Of a stretch of 64,000 nt of DNA, positions 7,925 through 16,073 are shown piece after piece. The DNA is from Nannocystis bainbridge (GTDB lineage: Bacteria; Myxococcota_A; Polyangia; Nannocystales; Nannocystaceae), in the NCBI RefSeq assembly GCF_028368995.1, contig NZ_JAQNDL010000002.1, forward strand, positions 1,547,724-1,611,723, written 5' to 3'. Under the pieces are notes generated by a model. The model saw only the letters and a program-made list of their open reading frames with translations, was not told the origin of the DNA and ran no database searches. A program made the position numbers and the translations under genes. Every line of letters begins with the position of its first letter. The stretch's first letter is position 1.

Positions 7925-9595
7925 CGCCCGGGCCTGGCGCACGCCGCCAAGCGTTCGCTCGCCGACCAGATACACCTGCTCGTAAGCGTCGAGGGCGAGC
8001 CCGTTCGCGGCCGAGGGCTCGGTCCCGATGATGAAGTGATCGAAGTTGAGGCCAGGGAGCTCGCGGCCGTAGAGCGCGCCGCGAAGGCCATCGCCGTTAT
8101 GCACGACGCCAGAGAACAGGAGGGCGCCGTGGGCGGTCCATGCGACGCCCGTCCCGTACGCGACCGATGCCGGCAGCTCGCTCGTGTAGTGCGTCCTCTT
8201 GCTGCCGTCGAACGCCTGCACGGTGATCCTCTGCATGGTGCCGTCTTCCGTCGTCTCGTTCCCGACGGCGGCGACGCCGTCGGGGTGGTGCCCCGCGGCG
8301 AGGAACATGCTACGGCGCCACCCCGCGTTCACAGGCTCGGCGACGAGCGCCGGTCCGAGCGCGGCGCCGGTGTTCACGTCCAGGGGCACGACGACGCCAC
8401 GTGAACGAATCACCTGATCGATGTCGTGTTTCCCGCTGCTTGCGCCGACCACCCACGCGACGCCGTCGGCGACGACGACGTCGAACGCGAGGTCGTCGAA
8501 CTCGTGCGGCTCGACCATGTCGTTCGGCGGCAGGTAGTCCCACAGCTTCGCGCTCGCCGTGGCCACGTCCTCGCCGCTCATCCGCCAGTACACGACGTCC
8601 ATGTCCCCGAGGCCCGATCCGCCGAACCCCACCGCGAAGAAGCCGCCGTCGTCGGTCACGCCGATGCCCCGCACCGTGGCGCCGGGCTCGGTCGGCGCCT
8701 CGATGCCGGTCGCGTGGCCGTCGGCGTCGAGCAGGACGATCCGCGGCTGCCACTTCTTGTTCGGGTTCACGACGTTCATCGCCACCCACATCCAACCGTC
8801 GGCCCGCACCGCGATCGCGTCCGCCGAGCCCTCGCGCGTGTCGAGAACGATCGTCCCCTCGGCCCACATCTCGCCGCCGTTGGCCGCCGAGCGCTTGCGG
8901 ATCGCCGGCTTCATCACGCCCTCGACCTCCACCGCGCCGACCTCGATCAAGTCGCCCTCGGCCGTGGCGGCCGCCCGTCGCGTCGTCGAGGCCGGCGGGG
9001 CGAGCACCGCCCAGGCTTGCCCGCCGGGCGCCGGCGTCGACACCGTGAACGGCACCGGCGGCCAGCTGGCGGCCAGCGGCCCGTGGGTCGCGCTCACCTC
9101 GACCACGTGGTCACCGTTGTCCACGGAGCCGTAGCACGGCGCGAGGCCCAGCCAGACGCCGCCGCCCTGGTCCTCGAACGGCAGCAGCTCGACCCCGTCG
9201 AGCGTCGCGCGCACGGCGGTCGCGTGCTCGACCTCCACCAGGACGTCGACGGGCCCGGCCAGGTGAACAGCGGCGGGCACCTCGACGCCGAGGATCCGCG
9301 GCGGCAGCAGCTCGGCGTCGCCGACGCTGCCGGCCTCGGCGCCCGTGGTCCCCGTGGACGCGTCGACCGTCGCGCCGTCGCTCGCCGCGCCGTCGCTCGC
9401 CGCGCTGTCGGACGCGCTGCTGTCCGTCCCGCTCGTCGGCGAGGTCGGCGGTGCGCCCGTGGTGCTTACTGTCCCGTCGGCCATGTCGGCCGCCGCTGTG
9501 AGCGCATGGAAGCCCGGATAGTCGACGAAGCATGCCGACGTGGCGACGGTGGCGACGGCGAGGACAAGAGCGGCAGGGGCACGGCGGGCGGTCAT
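7907..9595 (-). CDS. Lipoprotein with beta-propeller-like repeats
   Basis: 562 aa. Signal peptide ending SAC (VATVATSAC), then a Ser/Thr/Ala/Gly linker (about residues 40-90) and a long beta-rich domain with several blade-like repeats (for example 'DGWMWVAMNVVNPNKKWQPR', 'DDGGFFAVGFGGSGLGDMDV', 'DGVAWVVGASSGKHDID'). The pattern fits a surface beta-propeller of the kind common in myxobacteria; ligand unknown. Lies 12 bases behind the gene upstream on the same strand, so probably co-transcribed with it. Confidence 0.65.
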   Translation of the reverse strand: MTARRAPAALVLAVATVATSACFVDYPGFHALTAAADMADGTVSTTGAPPTSPTSGTDSSASDSAASDGAASDGATVDASTGTTGAEAGSVGDAELLPPRILGVEVPAAVHLAGPVDVLVEVEHATAVRATLDGVELLPFEDQGGGVWLGLAPCYGSVDNGDHVVEVSATHGPLAASWPPVPFTVSTPAPGGQAWAVLAPPASTTRRAAATAEGDLIEVGAVEVEGVMKPAIRKRSAANGGEMWAEGTIVLDTREGSADAIAVRADGWMWVAMNVVNPNKKWQPRIVLLDADGHATGIEAPTEPGATVRGIGVTDDGGFFAVGFGGSGLGDMDVVYWRMSGEDVATASAKLWDYLPPNDMVEPHEFDDLAFDVVVADGVAWVVGASSGKHDIDQVIRSRGVVVPLDVNTGAALGPALVAEPVNAGWRRSMFLAAGHHPDGVAAVGNETTEDGTMQRITVQAFDGSKRTHYTSELPASVAYGTGVAWTAHGALLFSGVVHNGDGLRGALYGRELPGLNFDHFIIGTEPSAANGLALDAYEQVYLVGERTLGGVRQARASRVAR

Positions 9596-9607
9596 AGGGA
9601 GCCTCCG

Positions 9608-10474
9608 TCAGAATTGATACACCAACGCGGCGCCCGTGGCGCGAAGTCGCGCGCGTGAGTGTGCGCGCGGGCGCGCAAGCAGGACGGCCAGGCCGGCGGC
9701 GAGGCTCGCCCCGGCGGCGAGGCCGAGGCCGAGGGCGAGAGGTCCCAGGCGCCGGTAGCGGTCGTTCGCCTCGACCCCCGCGGCGAGCTCGGCGTCGGTC
9801 GGAGGTCGCTCGGCCCCCGTGTAAGCCGCGTTGATCGCGTCGATGTCCTCGCCCGCGTTGCGGCGCGCCACGAGGCTCGCGGCCATGCCGACGACCAAGG
9901 GCGCGGTCAGCCCCGCAAGCGTTCCACCGACCGCCAGGCGAGCCACAGAGGGCCGAGGCGGGGGGGGACTCGCCGGCGGGGCGGCCGGGCCCTCCGGAGC
10001 TGGCTCCTTCTGCGGCTCGGGCTGGACGGCGACCGCCGGCGGGCACTCTACGTCCTTGAGCCCGTCGAGCGCCTCGGCCTTGAGCCCGCCCGCTGGGTCG
10101 GCGACCTCCGCCGGGGGCGGCGGGCTGCGCTGCAGGACCAACTCCGCGTCGGCCAGCATGGCGCACAGGTGCAGCCGGGCGTCGCCGGGGACCCGCTGCG
10201 CCGCGAGCCGCCGGGCGGCGCCGGCGTACATGAGCAACTCGGCGACGGCGTCGGCATCTTCCGCCACGGCGAGCCGCTTCTCGGCGAGGGTCGCCGCGGC
10301 GACGAGCGCCTCGACCGACGCCGGCGTCGTTGTACTTGCAGGATCCGCTGCCACGATGGCCGCGAAGATCGCTGCGTTGTCCGACTCGGGCGACAGCGGC
10401 GAGACGGGCGGCGCGGCGAGGCCAGGACCGGCGAGCACCAGGGACACGAGCGCGGCGCGGGCGGGCATGGCCAT
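9608..10474 (-). CDS. Exported helical protein with transmembrane segments
   Basis: 288 aa from the ATG of MAMPARAALVSLVLAGPGLA, a Sec-type signal peptide (the open frame runs further upstream but is not coding-like). The mature part is helical (residues 20-150), followed by a Pro/Glu-rich stretch and two hydrophobic segments (VGGTLAGLTAPLVVGMAASL and LALGLGLAAGASLAAGLAVL). This architecture often accompanies Ser/Thr kinases in myxobacteria. It is divergent from the broken kinase gene next door, which suggests a shared control region. Confidence 0.6.
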   Translation of the reverse strand: MAMPARAALVSLVLAGPGLAAPPVSPLSPESDNAAIFAAIVAADPASTTTPASVEALVAAATLAEKRLAVAEDADAVAELLMYAGAARRLAAQRVPGDARLHLCAMLADAELVLQRSPPPPAEVADPAGGLKAEALDGLKDVECPPAVAVQPEPQKEPAPEGPAAPPASPPPPRPSVARLAVGGTLAGLTAPLVVGMAASLVARRNAGEDIDAINAAYTGAERPPTDAELAAGVEANDRYRRLGPLALGLGLAAGASLAAGLAVLLARPRAHSRARLRATGAALVYQF

Positions 10475-10559
10475 GTCATCGCCGACTGGCCCCGCGCTGT
10501 CTATCCCCGCCTGAGCCGACCGTTGACGACGCCGCGAGGTCGACGGCAGGCTGGCGGCC

Positions 10560-11045
10560 ATGCCCCGCCGCGCCTTGGAATGGAGCGACCCGTCGCGCCC
10601 GCCGACACCTCGGGACGACCATACCGGCCGTGTCCTCGCCGATCGCTACCGCCTCGAGGGGGTGCTGGCTCAGACCACGACCTCGACGATCTACCGAGCG
10701 CACGACAGCCGGGGGAGCGCTCCTGTGGCGGTGAAGCTCCTTCACCCTGAGATCCACGTCGACCCCGCCCGCGTCGAGCGGTTCAAGCGCGAGGCCAAGT
10801 TCCTCGCCAACTTGCGGCACACGCACCTCGCCGACTTCATCGACACCGACAGCACGCCCGAGGGACTGCTGTACATCGTCACCGCTCTTATCGATGGGCG
10901 TCCGCTTGTGGAGTGGTGCAGCGGCGACGCTCGGCTGGACGCCGAGACCGTTTGCCGGATAGGCGTGCAGGTCGCCGAGGGCTTGGCCTACATGCACCGG
11001 GCGGGCGTGCTCCACCGCGACGTGAAGGCGTCGAATATCATCTAG
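10560..11045 (+). CDS. N-terminal fragment of dual Ser/Thr kinase, cut by TAG
   Basis: 161 aa holding the N-lobe and half the C-lobe of a eukaryotic-like Ser/Thr kinase: glycine-loop region degenerate (GVLAQTTTSTIY), VAVK Lys at about 59, and the catalytic loop HRDVKASNI at about 152. A TAG then stops translation. The same frame continues directly with VAKLIDFGLAK (DFG motif) and the rest of a kinase, so one gene of about 866 codons has been split by a single codon. The product alone lacks the metal-binding DFG and the activation segment and should not phosphorylate. Either a recent pseudogene, a sequence error, or stop readthrough. Confidence 0.7.
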   Translation: MPRRALEWSDPSRPPTPRDDHTGRVLADRYRLEGVLAQTTTSTIYRAHDSRGSAPVAVKLLHPEIHVDPARVERFKREAKFLANLRHTHLADFIDTDSTPEGLLYIVTALIDGRPLVEWCSGDARLDAETVCRIGVQVAEGLAYMHRAGVLHRDVKASNII

Positions 11046-11147
11046 CCCAAAGACCAGGTCGCAAAGCTCATCGACTTTGGGCTCGCCAAGCTCACCGCGA
11101 GCGCGTCGCTTGAGCTCACCCCGCTGCGGCACCCGACAGTCGCCGGA

Positions 11148-13160
11148 GTGCCGCTCGGGACGCCCGGCTACATGCCGCCGGAGGCGGCCGAGGTCGTCGA
11201 CGCGCGAACCGACGTGTTCGGCCTCGCCCGCACCCTGTACCGACTCCTGACGCACCTGCCCGCCCAGTCGTGGCCCGAAGGGCTGGACCAGGTGCCCGAG
11301 CCGTTGGGCAGGTTGGTGCGGGAAGCCGGCGATCCGCGGGCAGACCTTCGCCCCGCGACGATGGAAGAATTCCGCGGCCGACTCCACGCCGCCCGCGCGC
11401 ACGTGGTCCCTACCCCCGCCATGCGGCCGGCGCGTCACCTGTGGCCGGTGCCCGCCGACCGCAAGCCGGCGCCACACTCGGAGTCCGGCAACACCGCGAC
11501 CCCGGCGGGCGACCCGTGTACGACCAGCCCCGCCTCGCAGCTCTTCGAGCGGCGTCTCGAGCTTCGCTTGCGGCTGCGCGCGGGTTCCACGGGCCAGACC
11601 TGGCGCGCTTACCACCACGCCCTCGGCGGCGACGTGGTCGTCAAGATCGTCCCGGCTGCCTTGGCGGAGGGCGAGGCGGGCGACAGGCTCCGGCGCGAGG
11701 CCGCCGCGCTGTTCAAGCTCCAGCACACCGCGTTCCCTCAGGTCTACGAGAGCGACAGCGCGGAGGCGGACGGCTCGCTGTACCTCGTGGAAGAGTGGAT
11801 CCGGGGCGAGACGTTCGGCGACATGATGAAGCGCGGGCGGCCCGATCTCCTTCTCGCCGTCGAGCTCGTCGCGCAGGTGGCCGAGGCTCTCGCCCTGGCT
11901 CACTCCCGCGGAGTCATCCACGGCGACGTCCACCCGGGCAACTTCATGATCGAGCTCGAGGAGGCCCAGCCACCGCGCGCGCGAGTGATCGATCTGAATC
12001 ACTGCGTCCTGCTGGACCACTTTTTCGCGCTCTCGGCGGAGCGCTTCGCCACGCCGCCGCACCTGCGCCCCTCCTACCGGCCCAAGCCGGGCGGGCTGCC
12101 GGCGTTCCTGCCCCCCGAGGTAGCGAGGGGCGGCCGCCAGACCGCGCTCAGCGATCTGTATGGGCTCGGCTGCGTGCTGTTCTCCCTCATCACGGGCGCC
12201 CAGGTGCCCGCGACCGAGCTATCAGCGATCCTCGACGCCGGCGCGCGCGAGGAGTACGGCGAGCGACTCGCGGCGTACCTCGCCGATCGTTTGCCCGACC
12301 TCGAAGAGTCCGAACTGCTCGAAGTGTTGCCCGTGGTGCTCGCCCCGGAGCCGGAGCAGCGCGCGCTGAACGTGCTTGGCGCGTTGAACATGTCCGCTTT
12401 CGCCTTGGCCCTGCGCACCACCGCCGCCTCGATCCGCGAGACGCGGACGCCCGCGGACCCCGGGCGCCCGTCTCGGCCGCAGGCCAACCCGCCGGCCTCG
12501 CCTGCGGCCTCAGCTCCGCCCGCGGCTCCGCGGGGTCCGCTGGCGCGCCGGCTCCTGCTCGCCGCCGTGGGGCTTGTGTTGCTCGGCGGTGTCCTCGGCG
12601 CCGCACTCATTACCGGGTCGTCGCGGGAGGCGAGCGCGCCGGCGGCCGAGACGATGCTCGAGCCGAGCCTGCCCCCGCAGGCGCCGTCGCGGGAGGCGAG
12701 TACGCCGGCGGCCGAGCTGATGCTCGAGCCGCCCCTGCCCTCGCCCGCGCCGTCGCGCGAGGAGAGCGAGCCGGCGGCTGATCCGACGCTCGAGCCGAGC
12801 CTGCCCGCGCCCGCGCTTGGCCAGACGCCGCCGATCCCGCCCGCGCCCGCGACGTCTCGAAAAGCCTCGCGCCGCGAACGGCCGCAGGCGCCGCCCGAGC
12901 CAGTCACGATCGACGAGGCGACCGAGGCCGCGGCAGTCGCCCGCGCCGGCATCCGCGACCGCTGTGCGGGTGCGCCGAAGGTGATCGCGGTCGAGCTCGA
13001 CATCGAGGCCGGGCGCGGCAAGGTCTCGCGGCTCAACTTCAAGCCGGCGGCGGGGTTCAATGCGGACAGCTGGGAAGAGTGCGTCCGCGGTGAGCTCGAA
13101 CGCGTCGCGTACCCAAAGAGGGCGACGCGGTCGCACGTCGCCCTGCGGCTCCAACGGTAA
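11148..13160 (+). CDS. C-terminal part of broken dual kinase, with pseudokinase domain and membrane anchor
   Basis: Same frame as the upstream kinase fragment; the homology starts at 11046 and GTG at 11148 is only the first usable start after the amber codon. It begins in the activation loop (GTPGYMPPEA). From about residue 125 there is a second kinase-like domain with VVVKIV, HGDVHPGNF in place of HRDxKxxN, and DLN in place of DFG, so it is a likely pseudokinase. Then come a Pro-rich segment, a transmembrane helix (LLLAAVGLVLLGGVLGAALI), three 22-aa Pro/Glu repeats and a C-terminal domain of about 80 aa. In an intact protein the repeats and tail would lie outside the inner membrane. Confidence 0.65.
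   Translation: MPLGTPGYMPPEAAEVVDARTDVFGLARTLYRLLTHLPAQSWPEGLDQVPEPLGRLVREAGDPRADLRPATMEEFRGRLHAARAHVVPTPAMRPARHLWPVPADRKPAPHSESGNTATPAGDPCTTSPASQLFERRLELRLRLRAGSTGQTWRAYHHALGGDVVVKIVPAALAEGEAGDRLRREAAALFKLQHTAFPQVYESDSAEADGSLYLVEEWIRGETFGDMMKRGRPDLLLAVELVAQVAEALALAHSRGVIHGDVHPGNFMIELEEAQPPRARVIDLNHCVLLDHFFALSAERFATPPHLRPSYRPKPGGLPAFLPPEVARGGRQTALSDLYGLGCVLFSLITGAQVPATELSAILDAGAREEYGERLAAYLADRLPDLEESELLEVLPVVLAPEPEQRALNVLGALNMSAFALALRTTAASIRETRTPADPGRPSRPQANPPASPAASAPPAAPRGPLARRLLLAAVGLVLLGGVLGAALITGSSREASAPAAETMLEPSLPPQAPSREASTPAAELMLEPPLPSPAPSREESEPAADPTLEPSLPAPALGQTPPIPPAPATSRKASRRERPQAPPEPVTIDEATEAAAVARAGIRDRCAGAPKVIAVELDIEAGRGKVSRLNFKPAAGFNADSWEECVRGELERVAYPKRATRSHVALRLQR
12621..12818 (+). 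repeat. Three 66-bp tandem repeats coding SREAS...EPSLP linker
   Basis: Units at 12621-12686, 12687-12752 and 12753-12818, each coding 22 aa of the form SRE-(A/E)S-x-PAA-x3-LEP-x-LP. They form the extracytoplasmic linker between membrane helix and C-terminal domain of the kinase-like protein. Confidence 0.8.
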
Positions 13161-13254
13161 GGCGAAGGGCCCGCCGGCTGCTACGCCGACGGCCCCTCAT
13201 GGCGGTGACGGAGCCGGGCGGCGGGTCTCACCGCCGCGGTCGCCGACCTCGGCG

Positions 13255-14151
13255 TCAAGAGAGCGGAAGCCGGAAATGATGGCCCGATCCTTCTTCTCTC
13301 AGCCACAGCGTGTCCCCTTGACGAGCGACCAGACGGAAGTGAGGCGGATCAGCAAAGCGAATTTCCGGAGGCATGCTCGCCGAGAAGACGTGCAGGTTGC
13401 TTCGGATGAACTCTTCGACGTTGCGCAGCGTGTGCCGCCAGTGAATTTCACGCTGCACAATCCGCGAGCTGATGCCGGACGTCGCCGGACCTCCTCCAGG
13501 CGGCACATACACTTTACCGTTCGACAACTGGAGCGGGATCCCGACGTTCGCGGCCCGAAGTTTGGCTCGTTCGGCCGGGCTCACGGGGGACGCCAGTCCG
13601 ATTACTCCTTTCATTTCGAATCGCTGGAGTTCGTCTGGCCAGTTCGACAGGACGGTCTCCATCAGATGTTCGTCGGTCCAACTGTCGTGGGGTAGGATGC
13701 CGATCATCAAGAACCTCTGCGGCTGGACGAGAGCGAACAATAAGGGGCCCGTCCTCTTGATGAACCCATCACCCTCGACGACGTCCCCGAGATGCAGGTG
13801 ATGGATGCCCCAATCGTTGATCAAACGATCGTTGAAGTTGAGATCGAGGAGCCGCCTGCTGAGATGCGGGGTGAGGGGTTCGCCCGTTGTCGCCTTCCGC
13901 GCAATTTCTTGAAGCGCAGCGTCGTACTGTTGGGGGCATGAGAAGCCGCTCGCTCGCAACACCAGACGTGGAATGGCTTCGATGTCACGGAGCTTTACGT
14001 TGGCGTGCTTGAACGCGATCTGTTCGGCCGGCTCGTTCGAGGGCACGGCGTAACCTCGTCGCTGGAGATCCTGCTTGAGCAGTTCGATCCAGTCTGCATA
14101 GAGGTTCAAGAGGACTTGAGAAGGCACGGGGGGGACAGGAGCGACGGACAT
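13255..14151 (-). CDS. Unrecognised 298-aa protein, lower GC than neighbours
   Basis: Not recognised with certainty. The central segment 'WGIHHLHLGD...TGPLLFALV' followed by 'HDSWTDEHLMETVLSNWPDEL' resembles a motif of uncharacterised proteins found on mobile elements of other bacteria. Third positions carry clearly more A/T than the flanking genes, and the codon mix (frequent Asn, Ile, Lys) differs, which suggests recent transfer. It stands alone, convergent with the kinase gene, in the accessory region. A defence or toxin role would be speculation. Confidence 0.6.
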   Translation of the reverse strand: MSVAPVPPVPSQVLLNLYADWIELLKQDLQRRGYAVPSNEPAEQIAFKHANVKLRDIEAIPRLVLRASGFSCPQQYDAALQEIARKATTGEPLTPHLSRRLLDLNFNDRLINDWGIHHLHLGDVVEGDGFIKRTGPLLFALVQPQRFLMIGILPHDSWTDEHLMETVLSNWPDELQRFEMKGVIGLASPVSPAERAKLRAANVGIPLQLSNGKVYVPPGGGPATSGISSRIVQREIHWRHTLRNVEEFIRSNLHVFSASMPPEIRFADPPHFRLVARQGDTLWLREEGSGHHFRLPLS

Positions 14152-14543
14152 GGATACTCGCCGGAAAGCACTAGGCTTGCCGCGAATCTATCCGAGCGCG
14201 AAACCGTGCGGTGTCAACCACTTATGGGGCTCCCCGCCGCGGCGGGGAGCACTATTTTTATCTCCTGGGCGAAATTTTTATCTGCGAGAAGCGAATTGAC
14301 GCCGTCGCCTACTTCCGGCGGGGCGTCTCCTCGCCGCTCGCCTCTCGTGCGCTAGGCGGGACTGGAACCAAATTTTAGCCCCGCAGAGGGCTCGATGGTG
14401 GACGACACGCCCCTCAAGCCGCCTAACGGCACGCTGTAGCGATCCGGCCCGCCCGTCGAGCCGGGCCGGTAGGTCGGCGCAGCCGACGAAGCGGGCCGGC
14501 GTCGACGTCGCGGGCGAGGTCCCGGTGCGAGCCGGCCGGCTCG
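14152..14543. other. Intergenic gap with palindrome and AT-rich direct repeat
   Basis: No convincing gene. Holds a perfect 22-bp GC palindrome followed by a T-rich stretch, the sequence TTTTTATCT twice 20 bases apart, and then GC-rich DNA without coding pattern. Confidence 0.5.
14229..14250. terminator. Perfect 22-bp palindrome followed by T-rich tract
   Basis: GCTCCCCGCCGC and its mirror form an uninterrupted hairpin, followed by ACTATTTTTAT on the plus strand. It has the look of a factor-independent terminator for plus-strand transcription, but no plus-strand gene ends just before it; it lies about 80 bases upstream of the minus-strand 298-aa gene and may shield or control it. Confidence 0.45.
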
Positions 14544-14975
14544 CTACGCGTCGCGGGCGCGTGCCTGCTCTTCGCAGATCGCCACCTGCAGCGCGAACCG
14601 GGCCCTTTGAGCCCGGAGGGCGGCGATCTCGTCCTTCGCTTCCTGCAGCTCGGCCAGCCGCTGGCTGTACGAGGCTTCCAGCTCGCGGCGCCTGCCCTCG
14701 TGCCACCGACTCGCCGCCCGAGCGCCCTCGTGCGCCATCTGGACCAGCATCGCGTAGACCAAGACGATCAAGAAGAACGCCGACGCGACCGCCGCACCGA
14801 TCAACGGGCCGCGCGTCATGGCGAGGCCCACGGCGAGGAGGCAGGCGGCGGGCAGCGCCACCCACCGCGCGGGGAGCACCACCCACCGCCACAGCCAACC
14901 GAGCACGTGCCAGGCTCGGACGCCGACAGCGAAGAAGGAGTCGCCGAGACGACGGGCGAACGCCCGCGCGCTCAC
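14544..14975 (-). CDS. Membrane protein with cytoplasmic coiled coil
   Basis: 143 aa from a GTG that overlaps the stop of the upstream zinc-ribbon gene (GTGA). Two hydrophobic stretches (VLPARWVALPAACLLAVGLA and AAVASAFFLIVLVYAMLV), then a charged coiled coil (RRRELEASYSQRLAELQEAK). Not recognised. Coupled translation implies joint action with the zinc-ribbon protein. Confidence 0.55.
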   Translation of the reverse strand: MSARAFARRLGDSFFAVGVRAWHVLGWLWRWVVLPARWVALPAACLLAVGLAMTRGPLIGAAVASAFFLIVLVYAMLVQMAHEGARAASRWHEGRRRELEASYSQRLAELQEAKDEIAALRAQRARFALQVAICEEQARARDA

Positions 14976-15274
14976 GGTCCGTCCCCCTCGTCCTCGCGCG
15001 GCCGCTCCGAGAGATAACCGTCCTCGCGCAGCCCGTACGCCTCCCCGCAGTCGCAGACGAACAGCTCGCGCCCCGCGTCCCATTGGAGCACCTCGAAGAT
15101 GTCTCGCCCGCAGCCCGCGCACTGGGCCCCCGCGCCGATCTCGTCGAGCTCGGGCGGCGCCCCGGCCACGGGGGCGCGCGCGAGGATCAAGCGCTCGGCA
15201 TTGACGTAAATGTGGTGCGTAGCGTGGCCGACCCGCGAGGGGTGCCCGTTCTGTTTTTTGAAGGGTTCGCTCAT
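14972..15274 (-). CDS. Zinc-ribbon protein
   Basis: 100 aa with CAGC about 30 residues from the centre and CDCGEAYG further on, a CxxC...CxCG pattern expected to bind one zinc ion. Acidic C-terminus. First gene of a two-gene minus-strand unit; its promoter region holds a GGACATGTCC palindrome shared with the divergent plus-strand unit. Function unknown. Confidence 0.6.
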   Translation of the reverse strand: MSEPFKKQNGHPSRVGHATHHIYVNAERLILARAPVAGAPPELDEIGAGAQCAGCGRDIFEVLQWDAGRELFVCDCGEAYGLREDGYLSERPREDEGDGP

Positions 15275-15339
15275 CGGCGGCGACCGACGGCTCCGTCTTC
15301 GCCGAATTCACTCTGTCTCAGAAACCTCAATGTCTATTC

Positions 15340-15349
15340 GGACATGTCC
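15340..15349. promoter_or_regulatory. GGACATGTCC palindrome between divergent operons
   Basis: Perfect 10-bp palindrome, 66 bases before the zinc-ribbon gene and 38 bases before the plus-strand 102-aa gene. It is the junction core of the window-wide 14-bp repeat family. In this place it could serve as an operator for both units; inference from position. Confidence 0.45.
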
Positions 15350-15387
15350 CTGCAGCCCTGGGCTTGACGCGGAACTGGCGGCGACAG

Positions 15388-15696
15388 ATGCTCTCCACCC
15401 ACGATGAGCGTTTTTTTGAAGCCGTGCAACACCTGACCGTGGTCGAGACGCTGCTCGAAGCAGCACTGCAAAAAAACGGGCGGGTCCGCGAGAGCCTGTG
15501 GGCCATAGCCTGGAACCTCGACAGCGCGCTCGTGCAGGAGCTGATTAAGCAGGATAAGTACGCCGCTTTGGGCAGCATGACTCAAAGGCTATTTCAGGGG
15601 GTCGAGCCGCCTTCGGACGAGGTGCGGCAAGCGGCTCTGCAAGTACATCGGGACCGGCTGCAGACGGACTATTTGGAAAGACGAGGGAAGTCCTGA
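15388..15696 (+). CDS. Small helical hypothetical protein
   Basis: 102 aa, helical and acidic (HDERFFEAVQHLTVVETLLE, then ESLWAIAWNLDSALVQELI). Start taken at the ATG of MLSTHDERF. GC content is visibly lower than the surroundings. No family recognised. Its stop overlaps the ATG of the next tiny gene (TGATG), so the two are translationally coupled and end in a shared terminator. Confidence 0.55.
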   Translation: MLSTHDERFFEAVQHLTVVETLLEAALQKNGRVRESLWAIAWNLDSALVQELIKQDKYAALGSMTQRLFQGVEPPSDEVRQAALQVHRDRLQTDYLERRGKS

Positions 15697-15839
15697 TGCT
15701 GATGCCCGTCTCCTGGATCGACTTCGTTCTCGGCGGGTTCATGGCTCTGTATGCGGCGACGCAATGGCGCGCAGCACTTCAGACGCTCGGGTACCGTCCG
15801 ACCGGCGACGGGCGACAACCGGAAGGCCCGCCGCAGTGA
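15696..15839 (+). CDS. 47-aa hydrophobic peptide, coupled to the previous gene
   Basis: ATG overlaps the preceding stop by one base. One hydrophobic N-terminal segment (WIDFVLGGFMALYAATQW) and a polar tail. The stop codon lies in the loop of the terminator. Small two-gene operons like this occur among phage lysis and toxin-antitoxin modules, but nothing here proves either. Confidence 0.5.
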   Translation: MLMPVSWIDFVLGGFMALYAATQWRAALQTLGYRPTGDGRQPEGPPQ

Positions 15840-15857
15840 AACCGGCGGGCCTTTTCG
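15823..15857 (+). terminator. Factor-independent terminator
   Basis: A perfect 10-bp stem AAGGCCCGCC / GGCGGGCCTT with an 11-base loop that contains the stop codon of the 47-aa gene, followed by TTCG. It ends the short plus-strand operon and faces the minus-strand operon coming the other way. Confidence 0.7.
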
Positions 15858-15862
15858 CGTCG

Positions 15863-16068
15863 CTACGCCGCGCGCTTGGCCGCCCTGCTCACCGCCAGCG
15901 GCAGGAGCCGGACGTGCTCGTCGGTGCCGTACGGGACGACGCGCTGCCGGACCACTTCGATCGACCTGCCTTGGCGCTTTCGATGACCGTCGGCGACGCC
16001 GAGCGTCCAGCGTGCTTGCCGCCGCTGGAGCGGCGGACGCTGCGGCCCCGGGGGCCGCGCGCCCGGCC
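15863..16068 (-). pseudogene. Truncated duplicate of the C-terminus of the next HTH-like gene
   Basis: The minus strand codes SIEVVRQRVVPYGTDEHVRL, then LPLAVSRAAKRAA and a stop. This matches the end of the neighbouring 162-aa protein (SSIEITECRL...RIVPYGSAEHARLLPRAVALSRAAA). The upstream part is cut by a TAA and has no good start, so it is best read as a leftover from a tandem duplication. Confidence 0.45.
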
Positions 16069-16073
16069 TCCGC

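Noticed and set aside
15340-15349. GGACATGTCC as a known transcription-factor consensus (it equals a p53 half site)
   Set aside because: That factor does not exist in bacteria; the match follows from the palindrome itself.
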